Shown: positions 7,835-16,643, counted from the first letter of the stretch. The stretch is DNA of 40,974 nt from Paludibacteraceae bacterium (GCA_016283095.1 JAEEMG010000098.1:1-40974), one strand, 5' to 3'. Numbers and translations are program-made. The notes: generated by a model not told the origin, from the letters alone.

Positions 7835-9202
7835 TCAATGATAAATCTCGTCGACGGTACTTGTTATTCTTCCTCCGGAGCAAACTGTCTCGATTCTGTC
7901 ACCGTTTTTCAATGTGGAGATAGAAATCGGTTTGCCGTCCTTCAAAGTTAAGGAATATCCTCGTTTGAAAGCTTCTTCAGGCGAAATACTTTTGATTTTT
8001 TGTTCCAACAGATCAAATTCGGACAATTTTTGTGAGATTGTGAATTTCACAGCTCTTGAAATGTTGTATTGTTTCGACGAGATGTCTCGGATGACATCGT
8101 CGGCCATTCTTTTTGCTGAAATCTGTAGACGTAATGCGTTGGAATCAATTTTCTGTTTCTCAATGTCAGTCGCAGATTTTGCTTTTGCCGACAAAAACTC
8201 TGTGATCTGTGTCAATCTCTGTTTCTCGTTGCTTAACGTGTCGGCCGCATACGCAAAAAGCCTTTGCGAACAATCCTCTACATTTTTCCATGCTGCGTCG
8301 ACGGTGTGGATAAGGAAGTCTGCAACGGCTGTCGGAGTCTTCAACTCCAAGTGGGCTACGATGTCCACCACACTTGTGTCTTTTGTATGGCCGATTCCAG
8401 CTAATACAGGTAATGGAAACAGAGCGACCTCTCTGGCTACTGCATAGTCGTCGAACGCTTTCAGATCCATTTCACTGCCTCCTCCACGGATGATGACGAC
8501 AACGTCGAAGATGGCCCCGTCTTGACATGCACGTCCGTTTTGAGACGCACGACCGTTTTGAGACGCACGTCCGTGCGTCTCTACGTCATTTTTGATTTGC
8601 AATAATGCATCTATGACGCTTTGCGGAGATTTCTCTCCTTGCATCAACGCTGGATAGAGGGCTGTGTAGAATTTATATCCTAACGGATTGTTTGTGAGCT
8701 GGTTTACAAAATCCTGATAACCGGCGGCTGAGGCTGAACTGATCACAGCTATTTTCTGGGGAACAGGAGAGAGACGGAGTCTTTTGTTGTTTTCGATTAT
8801 CCCTTCCTGAGCAAGTCGGTTGATCGTCTCCTGTCTGCGTAACGCAATCTCTCCAAGTGTGTATCTTGGCTCGATGCCTACGATGTTGAGGCTGAATCCG
8901 AACTCTGAGTGGAAACTTGGAGATGCGAGAACTTGCACTCTCATTCCTGATGCCAATTGTAATCCTGTCTGCTGGAAAAATTTGATGGACAGAGTGTCGA
9001 AAACGTTTTTCCAGATCGTGGCTCTACATTTGGCGATGATCCTTCCCGACGCATCTGTTTCAGCCAAAGTGAGGTAGCAATGCCCACGATAGCTGATCTC
9101 CGCTATCTCCGCACATATCCAGTACGGCCCAGCCAAACTTCTTTGGATGGTGCGGCTTACTGCATTCAGCACTTCGGATAATGAGAAAACTTCTTCCTCC
9201 AT
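7835..9202 (-). CDS. xseA: exodeoxyribonuclease VII large subunit, with repeat insertion
   Basis: The 455-aa catalytic subunit has an N-terminal OB-fold (residues about 5-110) and the exonuclease VII domain, with VISSASAAGYQDF at 154-165 and VVIIRGGGSEMD at 235-246. Residues about 207-229 are an inserted tract reading GRASQN, GRASQN, GRACQDG just before the conserved FDVVVIIRGGG strand. At DNA level this tract is a palindromic GTAGAGACG-type repeat also found between genes at 19564 and 20384. The frame is intact, so the protein is probably made; whether it is active is not known. Confidence 0.96.
   Translation of the reverse strand: MEEEVFSLSEVLNAVSRTIQRSLAGPYWICAEIAEISYRGHCYLTLAETDASGRIIAKCRATIWKNVFDTLSIKFFQQTGLQLASGMRVQVLASPSFHSEFGFSLNIVGIEPRYTLGEIALRRQETINRLAQEGIIENNKRLRLSPVPQKIAVISSASAAGYQDFVNQLTNNPLGYKFYTALYPALMQGEKSPQSVIDALLQIKNDVETHGRASQNGRASQNGRACQDGAIFDVVVIIRGGGSEMDLKAFDDYAVAREVALFPLPVLAGIGHTKDTSVVDIVAHLELKTPTAVADFLIHTVDAAWKNVEDCSQRLFAYAADTLSNEKQRLTQITEFLSAKAKSATDIEKQKIDSNALRLQISAKRMADDVIRDISSKQYNISRAVKFTISQKLSEFDLLEQKIKSISPEEAFKRGYSLTLKDGKPISISTLKNGDRIETVCSGGRITSTVDEIYH
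8523..8584 (-). repeat. palindromic GTAGAGACG repeat inside xseA, tandemly expanded
   Basis: GAGACGCACG (8560-8569) and CGTGCGTCTC (8572-8581) form a near-perfect hairpin extended by TAC to 8584. On its other side an 18-bp unit containing CGTGCGTCTCAAAACGG is repeated, giving about three half-copies. The whole stretch stays in frame and encodes GRASQN repeats. Confidence 0.85.
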
Positions 9203-9251
9203 GTCGGGTTATCTTTTGTGGAGACGAGTATGCTCCCGTCTTCACGAGTGA

Positions 9252-10088
9252 TTATTGAATCATCTTTATTAATTCTGGCAACGCCTTTTCAAAACGTACG
9301 CCATACCAATGGTCTCTGTCTCCTTCTGTAGTTTTGATGGCAGCGACGGTATAGTCTACGGCTATTCTTGCGGATTCTTCGAGACTTTTGCCAAGGAAGT
9401 ACGCTCCACTGAAAGTGCTGGAGAAAATGTCTCCTGTTCCGTGGTATACACCTGGAATCCTAGGCCGTGAGCAGATGGATATCTTGTCAGTCTCTGCGTT
9501 GTATGTCGCCACACCTTGCTCTCCCTCTTTCATCTCCACTCCTGTCATCACGATGTTTTTCGCTCCGATTTTGCGTAGACCAGCGATCACATGCTCCACA
9601 TATTCCATTGTGTGGCCTGTTACGTGGAACTCTTCGCCAAGCATGAACGCACATTCTGTGATGTTTGGAAGAATCACGTCTGCTTTGGCACAGAATTTTT
9701 TCATGCTCTCCACAAAATCCTGGTCAAAACCAGCATAAAGTTTTCCGTGGTCTCCCATTACAGGATCGACGATAAGCTTAGCGTCTTCAGTTGTGACCTC
9801 ATTGAATATGTCGAGGATGTATTGCAACTGTTTTACAGTGACATAGCCTGTGTAGACGGCTCCAAATTTGATGCCTTCTTTTTTCCAATGTTCTTTGATG
9901 GCTGGCAGATCTTCTGTCAGATCACGGAATGTGTATCCTTTGAATCCTCCGGTGTGTGTGGAAAGGACTGCAGACGGAAGGACCGCCGTCTCGATTCCCA
10001 TAGCCGAAAGGATAGGTAGAGCCACCGTCAGAGAACATTGTCCGACGCATGAGATATCTTGTATTGTCAAAATTCGTTTTTGATCCAT
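9252..10088 (-). CDS. pyridoxal/pyridoxamine kinase-like protein (ribokinase family)
   Basis: The 278-aa protein resembles PdxY/PdxK-type kinases that phosphorylate vitamin B6 vitamers. It shows QDISCVGQCSLTVALPILSAMG near the start, the substrate-lid segment THTGGF, VDPVMGDHGK in the middle and the anion-hole motif PGVYHGTGDIFS near residue 225. I choose Met at 10088 (MDQKRILTIQD) since the 12 residues upstream are not family-like. It probably belongs to the minus-strand cluster downstream of folB. The exact vitamer is inferred from resemblance only. Confidence 0.88.
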   Translation of the reverse strand: MDQKRILTIQDISCVGQCSLTVALPILSAMGIETAVLPSAVLSTHTGGFKGYTFRDLTEDLPAIKEHWKKEGIKFGAVYTGYVTVKQLQYILDIFNEVTTEDAKLIVDPVMGDHGKLYAGFDQDFVESMKKFCAKADVILPNITECAFMLGEEFHVTGHTMEYVEHVIAGLRKIGAKNIVMTGVEMKEGEQGVATYNAETDKISICSRPRIPGVYHGTGDIFSSTFSGAYFLGKSLEESARIAVDYTVAAIKTTEGDRDHWYGVRFEKALPELIKMIQ

Positions 10089-10156
10089 TCTTTTTATATT
10101 ATGTGTGTCGTAGCACCGTAGCATCGTAGCGTTGGCACACTACGTTGGGTGGTGTT

Positions 10157-10169
10157 GTGCCTTTGGCAC
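10157..10169 (-). repeat. small hairpin 3' of folB
   Basis: GTGCC-TTT-GGCAC sits in the 90-nt gap between folB and the kinase gene, beside short repeats of the form GTAGCACCGTAGCATCGTAGC. It may be a weak terminator or a relative of the repeats elsewhere in the window. Confidence 0.4.
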
Positions 10170-10178
10170 GGGGTGGGG

Positions 10179-10547
10179 CTAGTCCTTAACCTTTCTCACA
10201 ATGACTTCTGCTGATTCCACTTGTCCTGTCATAGGTGGATTCAGTTTTGCAACCGACACTTCCGCTTCTTCCGCTTGTGTGAATGATTGGAGTATTCTGT
10301 CGACGATGCTTTCAGCCACAGTCTCAATAAGCACGCGTTGCTTATGCATCTCTTCTCTGACTATGTCGTTGATCTCCGCGTAGTTGATCGTTTTTGTCAG
10401 ATCGTCGTTTTTAGCAGCGTCTCCCCAATCCGCTTTCACTTCCACATTGACGATATAGTCCGCACCTACAACATTTTCAGTCGGGATCGCTCCGTGGAAT
10501 GCGTGGATGCGGATGTTGTTGAGTCGGATCAAACGGATTGTTTTCAT
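10179..10547 (-). CDS. folB: dihydroneopterin aldolase
   Basis: This 122-aa enzyme of folate synthesis converts dihydroneopterin to hydroxymethyl-dihydropterin. It has the family's opening IRLNNIRIHAFHGAIPTENVVG, TINYAEINDIV in the middle, ETVAESIVDRIL with the conserved acidic residue, and KLNPPM near the end. It overlaps rsmD by 4 nt, indicating translational coupling. Confidence 0.95.
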   Translation of the reverse strand: MKTIRLIRLNNIRIHAFHGAIPTENVVGADYIVNVEVKADWGDAAKNDDLTKTINYAEINDIVREEMHKQRVLIETVAESIVDRILQSFTQAEEAEVSVAKLNPPMTGQVESAEVIVRKVKD

Positions 10548-11077
10548 TTGAAGAAGCTGAAATTGACGTGTCCGTAATTGCGGTGACGGAAGAAATGATC
10601 GTCGTCGCTGAAATCAAAATCTTTCGGATGCTCCAAAATGAGCATTCCATCCTCTGCCAACAGACCTAAATCTGCCACCAACTGTGGAATCTCCTTTAAT
10701 CGTTCATGTGAATATGGAGGGTCGGCAAATATGATGTCGTACTTGCGGCCACATTTCTCGATGAATTTGAAACTGTCACCTTTGATTATTTCCCACGAAT
10801 CTTTGAGATTCAGTTCGTCTCTTGTCTTTCGAATGAAATTGAAATTGATCTGGTTCATCTCAATGAGAGTCACGTCGGTGCAACCTCTGGAGATGAATTC
10901 CAAACTTATGCTTCCTGTCCCACCAAACATGTCAAGCACGGCCAATTCTTCAAAATCCACTTCGTTGTTGAGGATGTTGAACAAACCTTCTTTGGCTATG
11001 TCTGTAGTGGGGCGAGCCTTCAGGTTTGCTGGAGGCGACAATCGTCGGCCTTTTAAGAAACCGCTTACTATACGCAT
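10544..11077 (-). CDS. rsmD: 16S rRNA (guanine966-N2)-methyltransferase
   Basis: The 177-aa protein methylates 16S rRNA. The SAM-binding loop DMFGGTGSIS is at residues 49-58 and the catalytic DPPY at 119-122. The N-terminal RIVSGFLKGRRL and ARPTTDIAKEGLFNIL are RsmD hallmarks. It overlaps folB by 4 nt downstream and the DUF3822 gene by 10 nt upstream. Confidence 0.96.
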   Translation of the reverse strand: MRIVSGFLKGRRLSPPANLKARPTTDIAKEGLFNILNNEVDFEELAVLDMFGGTGSISLEFISRGCTDVTLIEMNQINFNFIRKTRDELNLKDSWEIIKGDSFKFIEKCGRKYDIIFADPPYSHERLKEIPQLVADLGLLAEDGMLILEHPKDFDFSDDDHFFRHRNYGHVNFSFFK

Positions 11078-11910
11078 ATCGGAAGTTGATAGATTGTTAA
11101 AAACTGATGTTTGTTCTTTATGCTTGAGAATGCTGATTTCTCCACGATTCCTTTCGGAGTGGCTGAAAACTCAATCTTCGCAATGTATTTCGCGAGATGG
11201 TTCACGACGGAGGAGTTTTCGTCAACCTCTCCGCTCACTACACATTTGACATCGTATTGGTCGATGCGGTAGTTGTCCATCAATCCAAGCACAAAGAAAA
11301 GGAACTCGTCTGCGGTCTGATATTGGAAGATGTTGGCAAGCTTCAGTTTGCCTCCTTCAATATAGATGACGTCCACAGAAGATGTACGGATGTTAAGATG
11401 AAGGTATGAGCCTTTGCATTTTTTGCTGTTGAACATGGCATTGAAAAGCAATGGCATCATCTGGCTGTGAATTGTCGCACTTGGTTTGTTGCGACGGATG
11501 ATCTCCTCGTGTTTTTGAGGTATAGTGTAGACGACGGAGATCTCGTTTGTAGGCAATGTCTCAGTCAGTACCGTCGCACCGTCTACATTGCCAAAATTCA
11601 GCTCGGCAATCTTTTTCGCTTCCACATCTTCCAACATTGGAGTGGGGAAGAGCGTGAATTGTTGAGTCTCATAGACGACGTTGGTCTTGAGATACTCAGC
11701 CGCTAACACATTGTTTGACCTGCATTCATCTGCGAAGATGTCGATGCCGTGACGATTGCTGTCTATGATCTTTGTCATATACAGCAACTTGTTGTCGCTT
11801 TGATCAGACACAACAAAACAAAGTCCATCCGGCAAGATGCGGATGGACAATATTTTGCTATAACTGTTAGCTGCGTCGAAATTGCGAATTGAATATTCTT
11901 TTCTCTGCAT
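11068..11910 (-). CDS. DUF3822 family protein
   Basis: The 280-aa protein resembles the DUF3822 family, found in Bacteroidota beside rsmD as here. No catalytic motif is visible. It has no signal peptide, so it is probably cytoplasmic. The 10-nt overlap with rsmD and the 9-nt gap from the gene upstream point to one operon. Its role is unknown; the constant neighbourhood suggests a housekeeping function. Confidence 0.75.
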   Translation of the reverse strand: MQRKEYSIRNFDAANSYSKILSIRILPDGLCFVVSDQSDNKLLYMTKIIDSNRHGIDIFADECRSNNVLAAEYLKTNVVYETQQFTLFPTPMLEDVEAKKIAELNFGNVDGATVLTETLPTNEISVVYTIPQKHEEIIRRNKPSATIHSQMMPLLFNAMFNSKKCKGSYLHLNIRTSSVDVIYIEGGKLKLANIFQYQTADEFLFFVLGLMDNYRIDQYDVKCVVSGEVDENSSVVNHLAKYIAKIEFSATPKGIVEKSAFSSIKNKHQFLTIYQLPICV

Positions 11911-11919
11911 CTTATGCTA

Positions 11920-12612
11920 TTACTCCCAGTTTCCTGCGTTGTTGTTTGGAGTCACGATGTCTCCAACCTTCAAGCCAGGGTACTTGTCTGTCTTCTTAGC
12001 CTCATCGCAAAGGTTTACAATCTCGCGGTGGTTCAAACCGTTCAAGTAAACTGTGTATGGAGCTCTAGCCTCAAACAAAGGCAATGGAAGACCTGATTTT
12101 GTTGACTGAGTGACTGTGTCAAGCTCGAATTTAGCACCACCTGAGTAAGGAATGAATGCAAGTGAATCTGGATTGAATCCAGCAGGGAAAATGCTTGACA
12201 ATACACTTACGTATGATGTATCACGCTTGAAGTTTGCTTTGAACTCCTCGAAATCTGTAATACCACATGCTGCAGCTGAGTCTGCCAAGTTCTCTGCGAT
12301 GAAATGAAGAGCCTTCTGCTCTGTCAATCCCTTAGACAACTGCTCGTCTGTGATCTCACCTTGCTTGTAAACCTGAGCCTTCTGACCATTCTTAACGAAA
12401 TCGATTAGCTCATCAAAACTTCCTGCATAACGTCCGTTCTGATCCTTGTACTCGATCTGTGCCTTACGGATGTCAATCAAGCGAGCGATGATTGGTTTCT
12501 GACGGAAATCTCTCTGCTCTTGGAATTCAATAGGAGTGTTGATGCTGTCGTAGCACAACCAAATCAAGAAAAGTGATGCCAAAACAAGCATCGATGTGAT
12601 TACATACCTCAT
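11920..12612 (-). CDS. membrane-anchored conserved protein of unknown function
   Basis: The 230-aa protein has one N-terminal membrane segment (about residues 3-22) and a periplasmic remainder. The sequence IIARLIDIRKAQIEYKDQNG after the membrane helix is reminiscent of pilin-like N-terminal helices, but no prepilin cleavage site is visible. It is the first gene of the cluster that includes DUF3822 and rsmD and is divergent from the helicase gene. Not recognised beyond that. Confidence 0.75.
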   Translation of the reverse strand: MRYVITSMLVLASLFLIWLCYDSINTPIEFQEQRDFRQKPIIARLIDIRKAQIEYKDQNGRYAGSFDELIDFVKNGQKAQVYKQGEITDEQLSKGLTEQKALHFIAENLADSAAACGITDFEEFKANFKRDTSYVSVLSSIFPAGFNPDSLAFIPYSGGAKFELDTVTQSTKSGLPLPLFEARAPYTVYLNGLNHREIVNLCDEAKKTDKYPGLKVGDIVTPNNNAGNWE

Positions 12613-12653
12613 TTTTATAGTCTATTTTTTGTTTTTACTTTGTTATTGTTTTG

Positions 12654-12661
12654 CAAAAATA
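12654..12661 (-). promoter_or_regulatory. -7 element for the 230-aa gene cluster
   Basis: TATTTTTG on the minus strand is an exact TAnnTTTG match, 42 nt upstream of the start codon. The -33 element is weak (ATTG at 12688-12685). Confidence 0.5.
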
Positions 12662-12675
12662 AAAATATTTAGAAT

Positions 12676-12704
12676 TTTGCGTTGCAATTTTGTCTTTTTA
12701 TTTG
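12676..12704 (+). promoter_or_regulatory. possible promoter of RecD-like helicase gene
   Basis: TTTG (12676-12679), 17 nt, then TTTATTTG (12697-12704) resembles a -33/-7 pair. It lies only 6 nt before the ATG at 12711, so transcripts would be nearly leaderless if it is real. Confidence 0.3.
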
Positions 12705-12710
12705 CAGTTT

Positions 12711-14117
12711 ATGGATTATAAATCGCTACAATCGCTAATTATTGCCAATATTGGTCATAAACCGACACAACTTCAGTCGATGTGCGCTCAGGCATTGTCG
12801 CTCTTTATATGTGCTGGAGAGGATCGGTCTGCCTTTGTTCTCCGTGGATATGCAGGTACGGGAAAGACGACGATTATCAGTTCGCTTATCAAGGCTTTGC
12901 GTTCTGTCCACTATAATGTTGTGCTTCTTGCTCCTACAGGTAGGGCTGCAAAGGTGCTGTCTGACTATTCTGGTATGCCTGCCTACACAATCCATAAGTG
13001 GATTTATCAGATGGGTACTGGAATGGACAGAATGGAGGTGAATGCGATTGCCACCAACCGTTTCCGTGACACTCTTTTTGTGGTTGACGAGGCTTCCATG
13101 ATCAGCGATCAAAAGATAGGTGATTCCACGGATCTGCTGTCAGACTTGGTGGAGTATGTTTACGAGGGTATCGGATGCCAGCTTCTTCTGTGTGGCGATA
13201 CAGCCCAGCTTCCTCCCGTCTTCCTTGATTATTCTCCTGCTCTCGATAATTCCACGCTTGAGCGTCTTGGCTTGACTGTATATGGCGGTGTGTTGACGGA
13301 GGTCGTGCGTCAGCAGTCGGATAGCGGTATCCTGGTCAATGCGACCATGCTGCGTGACAAAATCAATGAGGGAATGTGTGATTTTGAATTTCCTGAGTTT
13401 GATGTCGACGGTTATAAAGACATCTGTCATGCTGATCCGCAGGAACTTGTGGAGACTATCGCGTCGTGCTATAGCAAATATGGGGAAGACGATACGATTA
13501 TCATCACTCGTTACAATGCTCGTGCGAAACTTTTCAATCAGGCTGTCCGTGCACGTGTGCTCGACAGAGATGATGAGTTATGCGGTGGTGACGCATTGAT
13601 GGTTGTCGCCAACAATTATTATTGGTCGAAGACGATTCCTGAGATGAGTTTCATCGCAAATGGAGATACTGCATCTGTGAAGAGAGTCCGCAAAATCACT
13701 GAACTATACGGACATAAGTATGCGGATGTGACACTCTATTTCAATGATTATGATGTCGAGTTGGAGGCGACGGTTATGATGGATCTGCTGCACAACGACT
13801 CTCCGTCGCTCAGTCAGAAAGAGTGGCAAGACCTTTATTCTGCGGTTGAGGAGGATTACATGGATATCCCTACGCAGACAGAGAGACGTAAGATGATGCG
13901 TCAGGATAAGTATTTGAATGCGTTGCAGGTGAAATTCGCGTATGCCATCACGGCGCATAAGGCACAGGGTGGACAGTGGTCGGCAGTCTTCATTGATCCG
14001 GGCTTGATTCGTGCGGAGATGCTCGACACCAATTTCTACAGATGGATCTATACATCGTTGACACGATCAACAAAAGAGGTCTATCTGATCAATTGGCGAT
14101 GTGCGGATTTGGAATGA
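12711..14117 (+). CDS. RecD/Pif1-like superfamily 1 DNA helicase
   Basis: The 468-aa ATPase has Walker A GYAGTGKT at residues 46-53, a Walker B-like FVVDEASMIS near 125, LLLCGDTAQLPPV as motif III, and a C-terminal UvrD_C_2 part, ITAHKAQGGQW ... YTSLTRS. This matches the short RecD2/Pif1-like helicases common in Bacteroidales. The start at 12711 (MDYKSL) is preferred over an upstream TTG at 12690. The substrate and repair pathway cannot be told from context. Confidence 0.88.
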   Translation: MDYKSLQSLIIANIGHKPTQLQSMCAQALSLFICAGEDRSAFVLRGYAGTGKTTIISSLIKALRSVHYNVVLLAPTGRAAKVLSDYSGMPAYTIHKWIYQMGTGMDRMEVNAIATNRFRDTLFVVDEASMISDQKIGDSTDLLSDLVEYVYEGIGCQLLLCGDTAQLPPVFLDYSPALDNSTLERLGLTVYGGVLTEVVRQQSDSGILVNATMLRDKINEGMCDFEFPEFDVDGYKDICHADPQELVETIASCYSKYGEDDTIIITRYNARAKLFNQAVRARVLDRDDELCGGDALMVVANNYYWSKTIPEMSFIANGDTASVKRVRKITELYGHKYADVTLYFNDYDVELEATVMMDLLHNDSPSLSQKEWQDLYSAVEEDYMDIPTQTERRKMMRQDKYLNALQVKFAYAITAHKAQGGQWSAVFIDPGLIRAEMLDTNFYRWIYTSLTRSTKEVYLINWRCADLE

Positions 14118-14160
14118 ATTATAAATGCGGAATGAAGAATTATGATTTGCCTATAGTTTT

Positions 14161-14216
14161 CACATTCTGGGTGCGAAAAATGTGAAATTTCTCACACTTT
14201 TCGCACCTAAAGTGTG
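14161..14216. promoter_or_regulatory. 25-bp inverted repeat upstream of DUF4143 gene 2
   Basis: Arms 14161-14185 and 14192-14216 pair at 21 of 25 positions plus two G-T wobbles around a 6-nt centre; the core GGTGCGAAAA is perfect. It lies between the helicase stop and the -7 box of the next gene. It could be a terminator, although no T tract follows, or an operator for a dimeric regulator. Confidence 0.75.
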
Positions 14217-14225
14217 ATTTTTGAT

Positions 14226-14233
14226 TAATTTTG
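14226..14233 (+). promoter_or_regulatory. -7 element of DUF4143 gene 2
   Basis: TAATTTTG is an exact TAnnTTTG match 22 nt upstream of the ATG. The -33 position would fall inside the right arm of the inverted repeat, which suits an operator. Confidence 0.6.
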
Positions 14234-14255
14234 GCTTGTGTAATGATTATAAGGT

Positions 14256-15623
14256 ATGGTTATAACAAGAGAGATTATATCAAAACTTGAAGTTTGGAAG
14301 AATGATGCTGATCGTTCTCCTTTAATCGTGCAGGGAGCAAGACAGATTGGAAAATCTTGGACTGTCGCTGAATTTGGTCGCAAATTTTATAAGTATACTG
14401 CTATATTCAATTTTGATAAACAAGAGGAGCTGAAAAGCATTTTTGAGAAGACAAAAGATGTAAAACGTATTTTGAACGAATTATCCCTTTATACGGATGT
14501 TCCAATAAAGGAGGATGAGACATTAATTTTCTTTGATGAAATTCAAGATTGCAAAGCGGCTCTCAATTCTCTTAAGTATTTCAAAGAAGATGCTCCTGGC
14601 TATCATGTTATTGCTGCAGGATCGTTGCTTGGTGTTGCTGTTAATAGAAAAACAAAGAATAGTGATCTATCGGATGATTCTGTCAATACATTCCCTGTTG
14701 GCAAAGTCAGTTTCCTGGAGATGTATCCTGTGACTTTTCGTGAGTTTTTACGTATGAGTGATCCTTTGCTTATGCAACAAACAGAGTCTCGTCTTGGTTT
14801 ATTAGAACCTCTTCCTGAAATATTGTTTAATAAACTTATGGAGCAATACCGCCGTTATCAGGTGTGTGGAGGTCTTCCAAAACCATGTAGCCATATGTTG
14901 GATGGAGTAGGAATGGAAAAGATAGAAATAGACTTAGCTGAACTTCGTAAGTCTTATGAATATGATTTCACTAAACATGTGGATGCTAAGGATATTCCTC
15001 GTATCAGGGAGATTTGGAGAAGCATTCCGTCTCAACTATCTCGCGAGAATAAGAAATTTATTTTTAGAGTAGTGAGAGAGGGAGCCAGAGCCCGAGAATA
15101 TGAGTCAGCACTTGATTGGTTGGTCCTTTCTGGTATGGTATATCGTATTTATGTGTGTGAGACCCCTCAGTTGCCACTTAAACATTACGAAGAAACAACA
15201 GCATTCAAGATTTATATGCTTGATCAAGCAATTCTTCGTACGATGGCAGAACTGCCACCTGAGGCGGTGATTGCAAAAGGAGACTTGTTGAAAGAATTTA
15301 AGGGAGCGATGGCAGAAAATTTTGTCCTTTCCTCTTTGTTGGCTCAAGGATACAACTCTCCTCATTACTGGACGTTGACAGGAAATAAGGCTGAGGTCGA
15401 TTTTCTTATTCAAGACGGATTAGAGATACGCCCTATAGAAGTGAAAGCAGAAGAGAATATATCAGGACAAAGCCTAAAGGTTTACCAAGATAAGTATGCT
15501 CCAGAAATAAGACTTCGTTTTTCTATGAGGAATTTAAATATCAGTGGTAATGTCGTTAATATACCGTTATTCCTTTGTGATTGGCTAAAGGATATATTGT
15601 CTTTTGTGAAGCGTGCAATATAA
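14256..15623 (+). CDS. DUF4143 / AAA_14 ATPase, paralogue 2
   Basis: This 455-aa ATPase is of the same family as the product of 117-1454. Walker A is GARQIGKS at 27-34 and Walker B TLIFFDEIQ at 89-97. The C-terminal NKAEVDFLIQ ... RPIEVKAEE segment has the D ... ExK spacing of a PD-(D/E)XK fold. It is monocistronic, behind a long inverted repeat and before a strong terminator. Identity with paralogue 1 looks moderate by eye, so it is not a recent duplicate. Role unknown. Confidence 0.9.
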   Translation: MVITREIISKLEVWKNDADRSPLIVQGARQIGKSWTVAEFGRKFYKYTAIFNFDKQEELKSIFEKTKDVKRILNELSLYTDVPIKEDETLIFFDEIQDCKAALNSLKYFKEDAPGYHVIAAGSLLGVAVNRKTKNSDLSDDSVNTFPVGKVSFLEMYPVTFREFLRMSDPLLMQQTESRLGLLEPLPEILFNKLMEQYRRYQVCGGLPKPCSHMLDGVGMEKIEIDLAELRKSYEYDFTKHVDAKDIPRIREIWRSIPSQLSRENKKFIFRVVREGARAREYESALDWLVLSGMVYRIYVCETPQLPLKHYEETTAFKIYMLDQAILRTMAELPPEAVIAKGDLLKEFKGAMAENFVLSSLLAQGYNSPHYWTLTGNKAEVDFLIQDGLEIRPIEVKAEENISGQSLKVYQDKYAPEIRLRFSMRNLNISGNVVNIPLFLCDWLKDILSFVKRAI

Positions 15624-15630
15624 GATGCAA

Positions 15631-15664
15631 AAAAAGAGGATGTATCATTGATACATCCTCTTTT
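15631..15664. terminator. bidirectional intrinsic terminator
   Basis: A 12-bp perfect stem (15635-15646 with 15650-15661) has a 3-nt loop, with A and T runs on either side. It separates converging DUF4143 gene 2 and rplS. Confidence 0.88.
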
Positions 15665-15683
15665 ATGCTGAAAATCAAATTGA

Positions 15684-16037
15684 TTACTGTCTTTTCTCTT
15701 TGATTCTTGCCTTCTTACCTGTAAGGTTACGTAGGTAGTAAAGCTTAGCACGACGTACAACACCTAGCTTGTTAACCTGGATGCTGTCGATGAAAGGAGA
15801 CTCCATAGGGAAGATTCTCTCTACACCTACACCGCTAGAGATCTTACGTACTGTGAATCTCTTCTTGTCCTGGTGTCCGCTGATACGGATAACAACACCT
15901 CTAAACTGCTGGATACGCTCCTTGTTTCCCTCTACGATACGGTAAGAAACTGTGATAGTGTCTCCACTCTTGAATGCTGGGATCTCTTTCTTTGTAGCGA
16001 AAGCCTCTTCAGCAATCTTAATCAAATCTACTGCCAT
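15684..16037 (-). CDS. rplS: 50S ribosomal protein L19
   Basis: The 117-aa protein sits at the 30S-50S interface. It has the conserved [21 protein letters not shown] and [17 protein letters not shown] segments and ends in a basic tail, at the usual length. It is monocistronic, with a textbook promoter, rather than in the rpsP-rimM-trmD operon seen in many other phyla. Confidence 0.98.
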   Translation of the reverse strand: MAVDLIKIAEEAFATKKEIPAFKSGDTITVSYRIVEGNKERIQQFRGVVIRISGHQDKKRFTVRKISSGVGVERIFPMESPFIDSIQVNKLGVVRRAKLYYLRNLTGKKARIKEKRQ

Positions 16038-16121
16038 TTTTTTTATTTGTTTTTTCTTATTTAACTTAACGCAACATTACCGAGGCTCCTTGCCATCATA
16101 AGCGGTTACGCAAAAACGTTG

Positions 16122-16152
16122 CAAAAGTACATCTTTTTTGTTATTCAACAAA
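16122..16152 (-). promoter_or_regulatory. promoter of rplS
   Basis: On the minus strand TTTG (16152-16149), 19 nt, TACTTTTG (16129-16122) matches both consensus elements exactly. The 84-nt leader would leave room for regulation. Confidence 0.85.
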
Positions 16153-16172
16153 GAGTTGAGAAGAAAATTTTC

Positions 16173-16643
16173 TTATTCTCCTTTATTGATTAATTTGTCA
16201 AATAGGATCTCATTGTTTTCGACAATTGTGGAAATAGTGAGCGTTCCCTTGTTTCCCATGTCATTGTAGTGGACGAGATATCTGTTTTCTCCTAGATTTT
16301 CAATTTTCTCTACCTCTTGGATGTCTTCACCATCCTGTGCTCCGCTACGGAATTCCCAGATGGCATAGCCTCCTCCTTCGCTGAACTCGTTGTCGTAGTC
16401 GTCACGGAGCTTTTGTGCCAGTGTTTTTGTGCAATACTGTGCGATGACGGAATCTGTCGCCTCTTGTCTGCCGAAAATATAGTTTCCGTAGAATGTTTGG
16501 ATTTTTTCGATGGCTTTCGCATCAATGTCCTCGCTGATTGTTTCTGCCGACGATTCTGTCACCGTCGGTTGAACTTGTTCCTGTGGCTGTTTGTCGCTGC
16601 ACGAAACAACCATCGTCGCCAAAATAAATAGAATTTTTTTCAT
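16173..16643 (-). CDS. small lipoprotein of unknown function
   Basis: A 156-aa lipoprotein: the signal peptide MKKILFILATMVVSC ends in a lipobox with Cys15. The start at 16643 is favoured, as an upstream Met adds only two residues. The mature part is acidic, with no motif I recognise. It lies 30 nt downstream of the histidine kinase gene and is probably co-transcribed, so it could be a partner or target of that sensor. Confidence 0.75.
   Translation of the reverse strand: MKKILFILATMVVSCSDKQPQEQVQPTVTESSAETISEDIDAKAIEKIQTFYGNYIFGRQEATDSVIAQYCTKTLAQKLRDDYDNEFSEGGGYAIWEFRSGAQDGEDIQEVEKIENLGENRYLVHYNDMGNKGTLTISTIVENNEILFDKLINKGE

Noticed and set aside
7794-7883. N-terminal extension of XseB
   Set aside because: The 30 upstream residues are basic and overlap xseA; the family start is MKEKLTYTEAYEEL at 7793.
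117-15623. The two DUF4143 genes as ends of a composite mobile element
   Set aside because: The DNA between them is housekeeping sequence and their flanks do not match each other.
16038-16121. Ribosomal-protein leader RNA upstream of rplS
   Set aside because: The 84-nt leader shows no convincing long stem by eye, so I do not call one.
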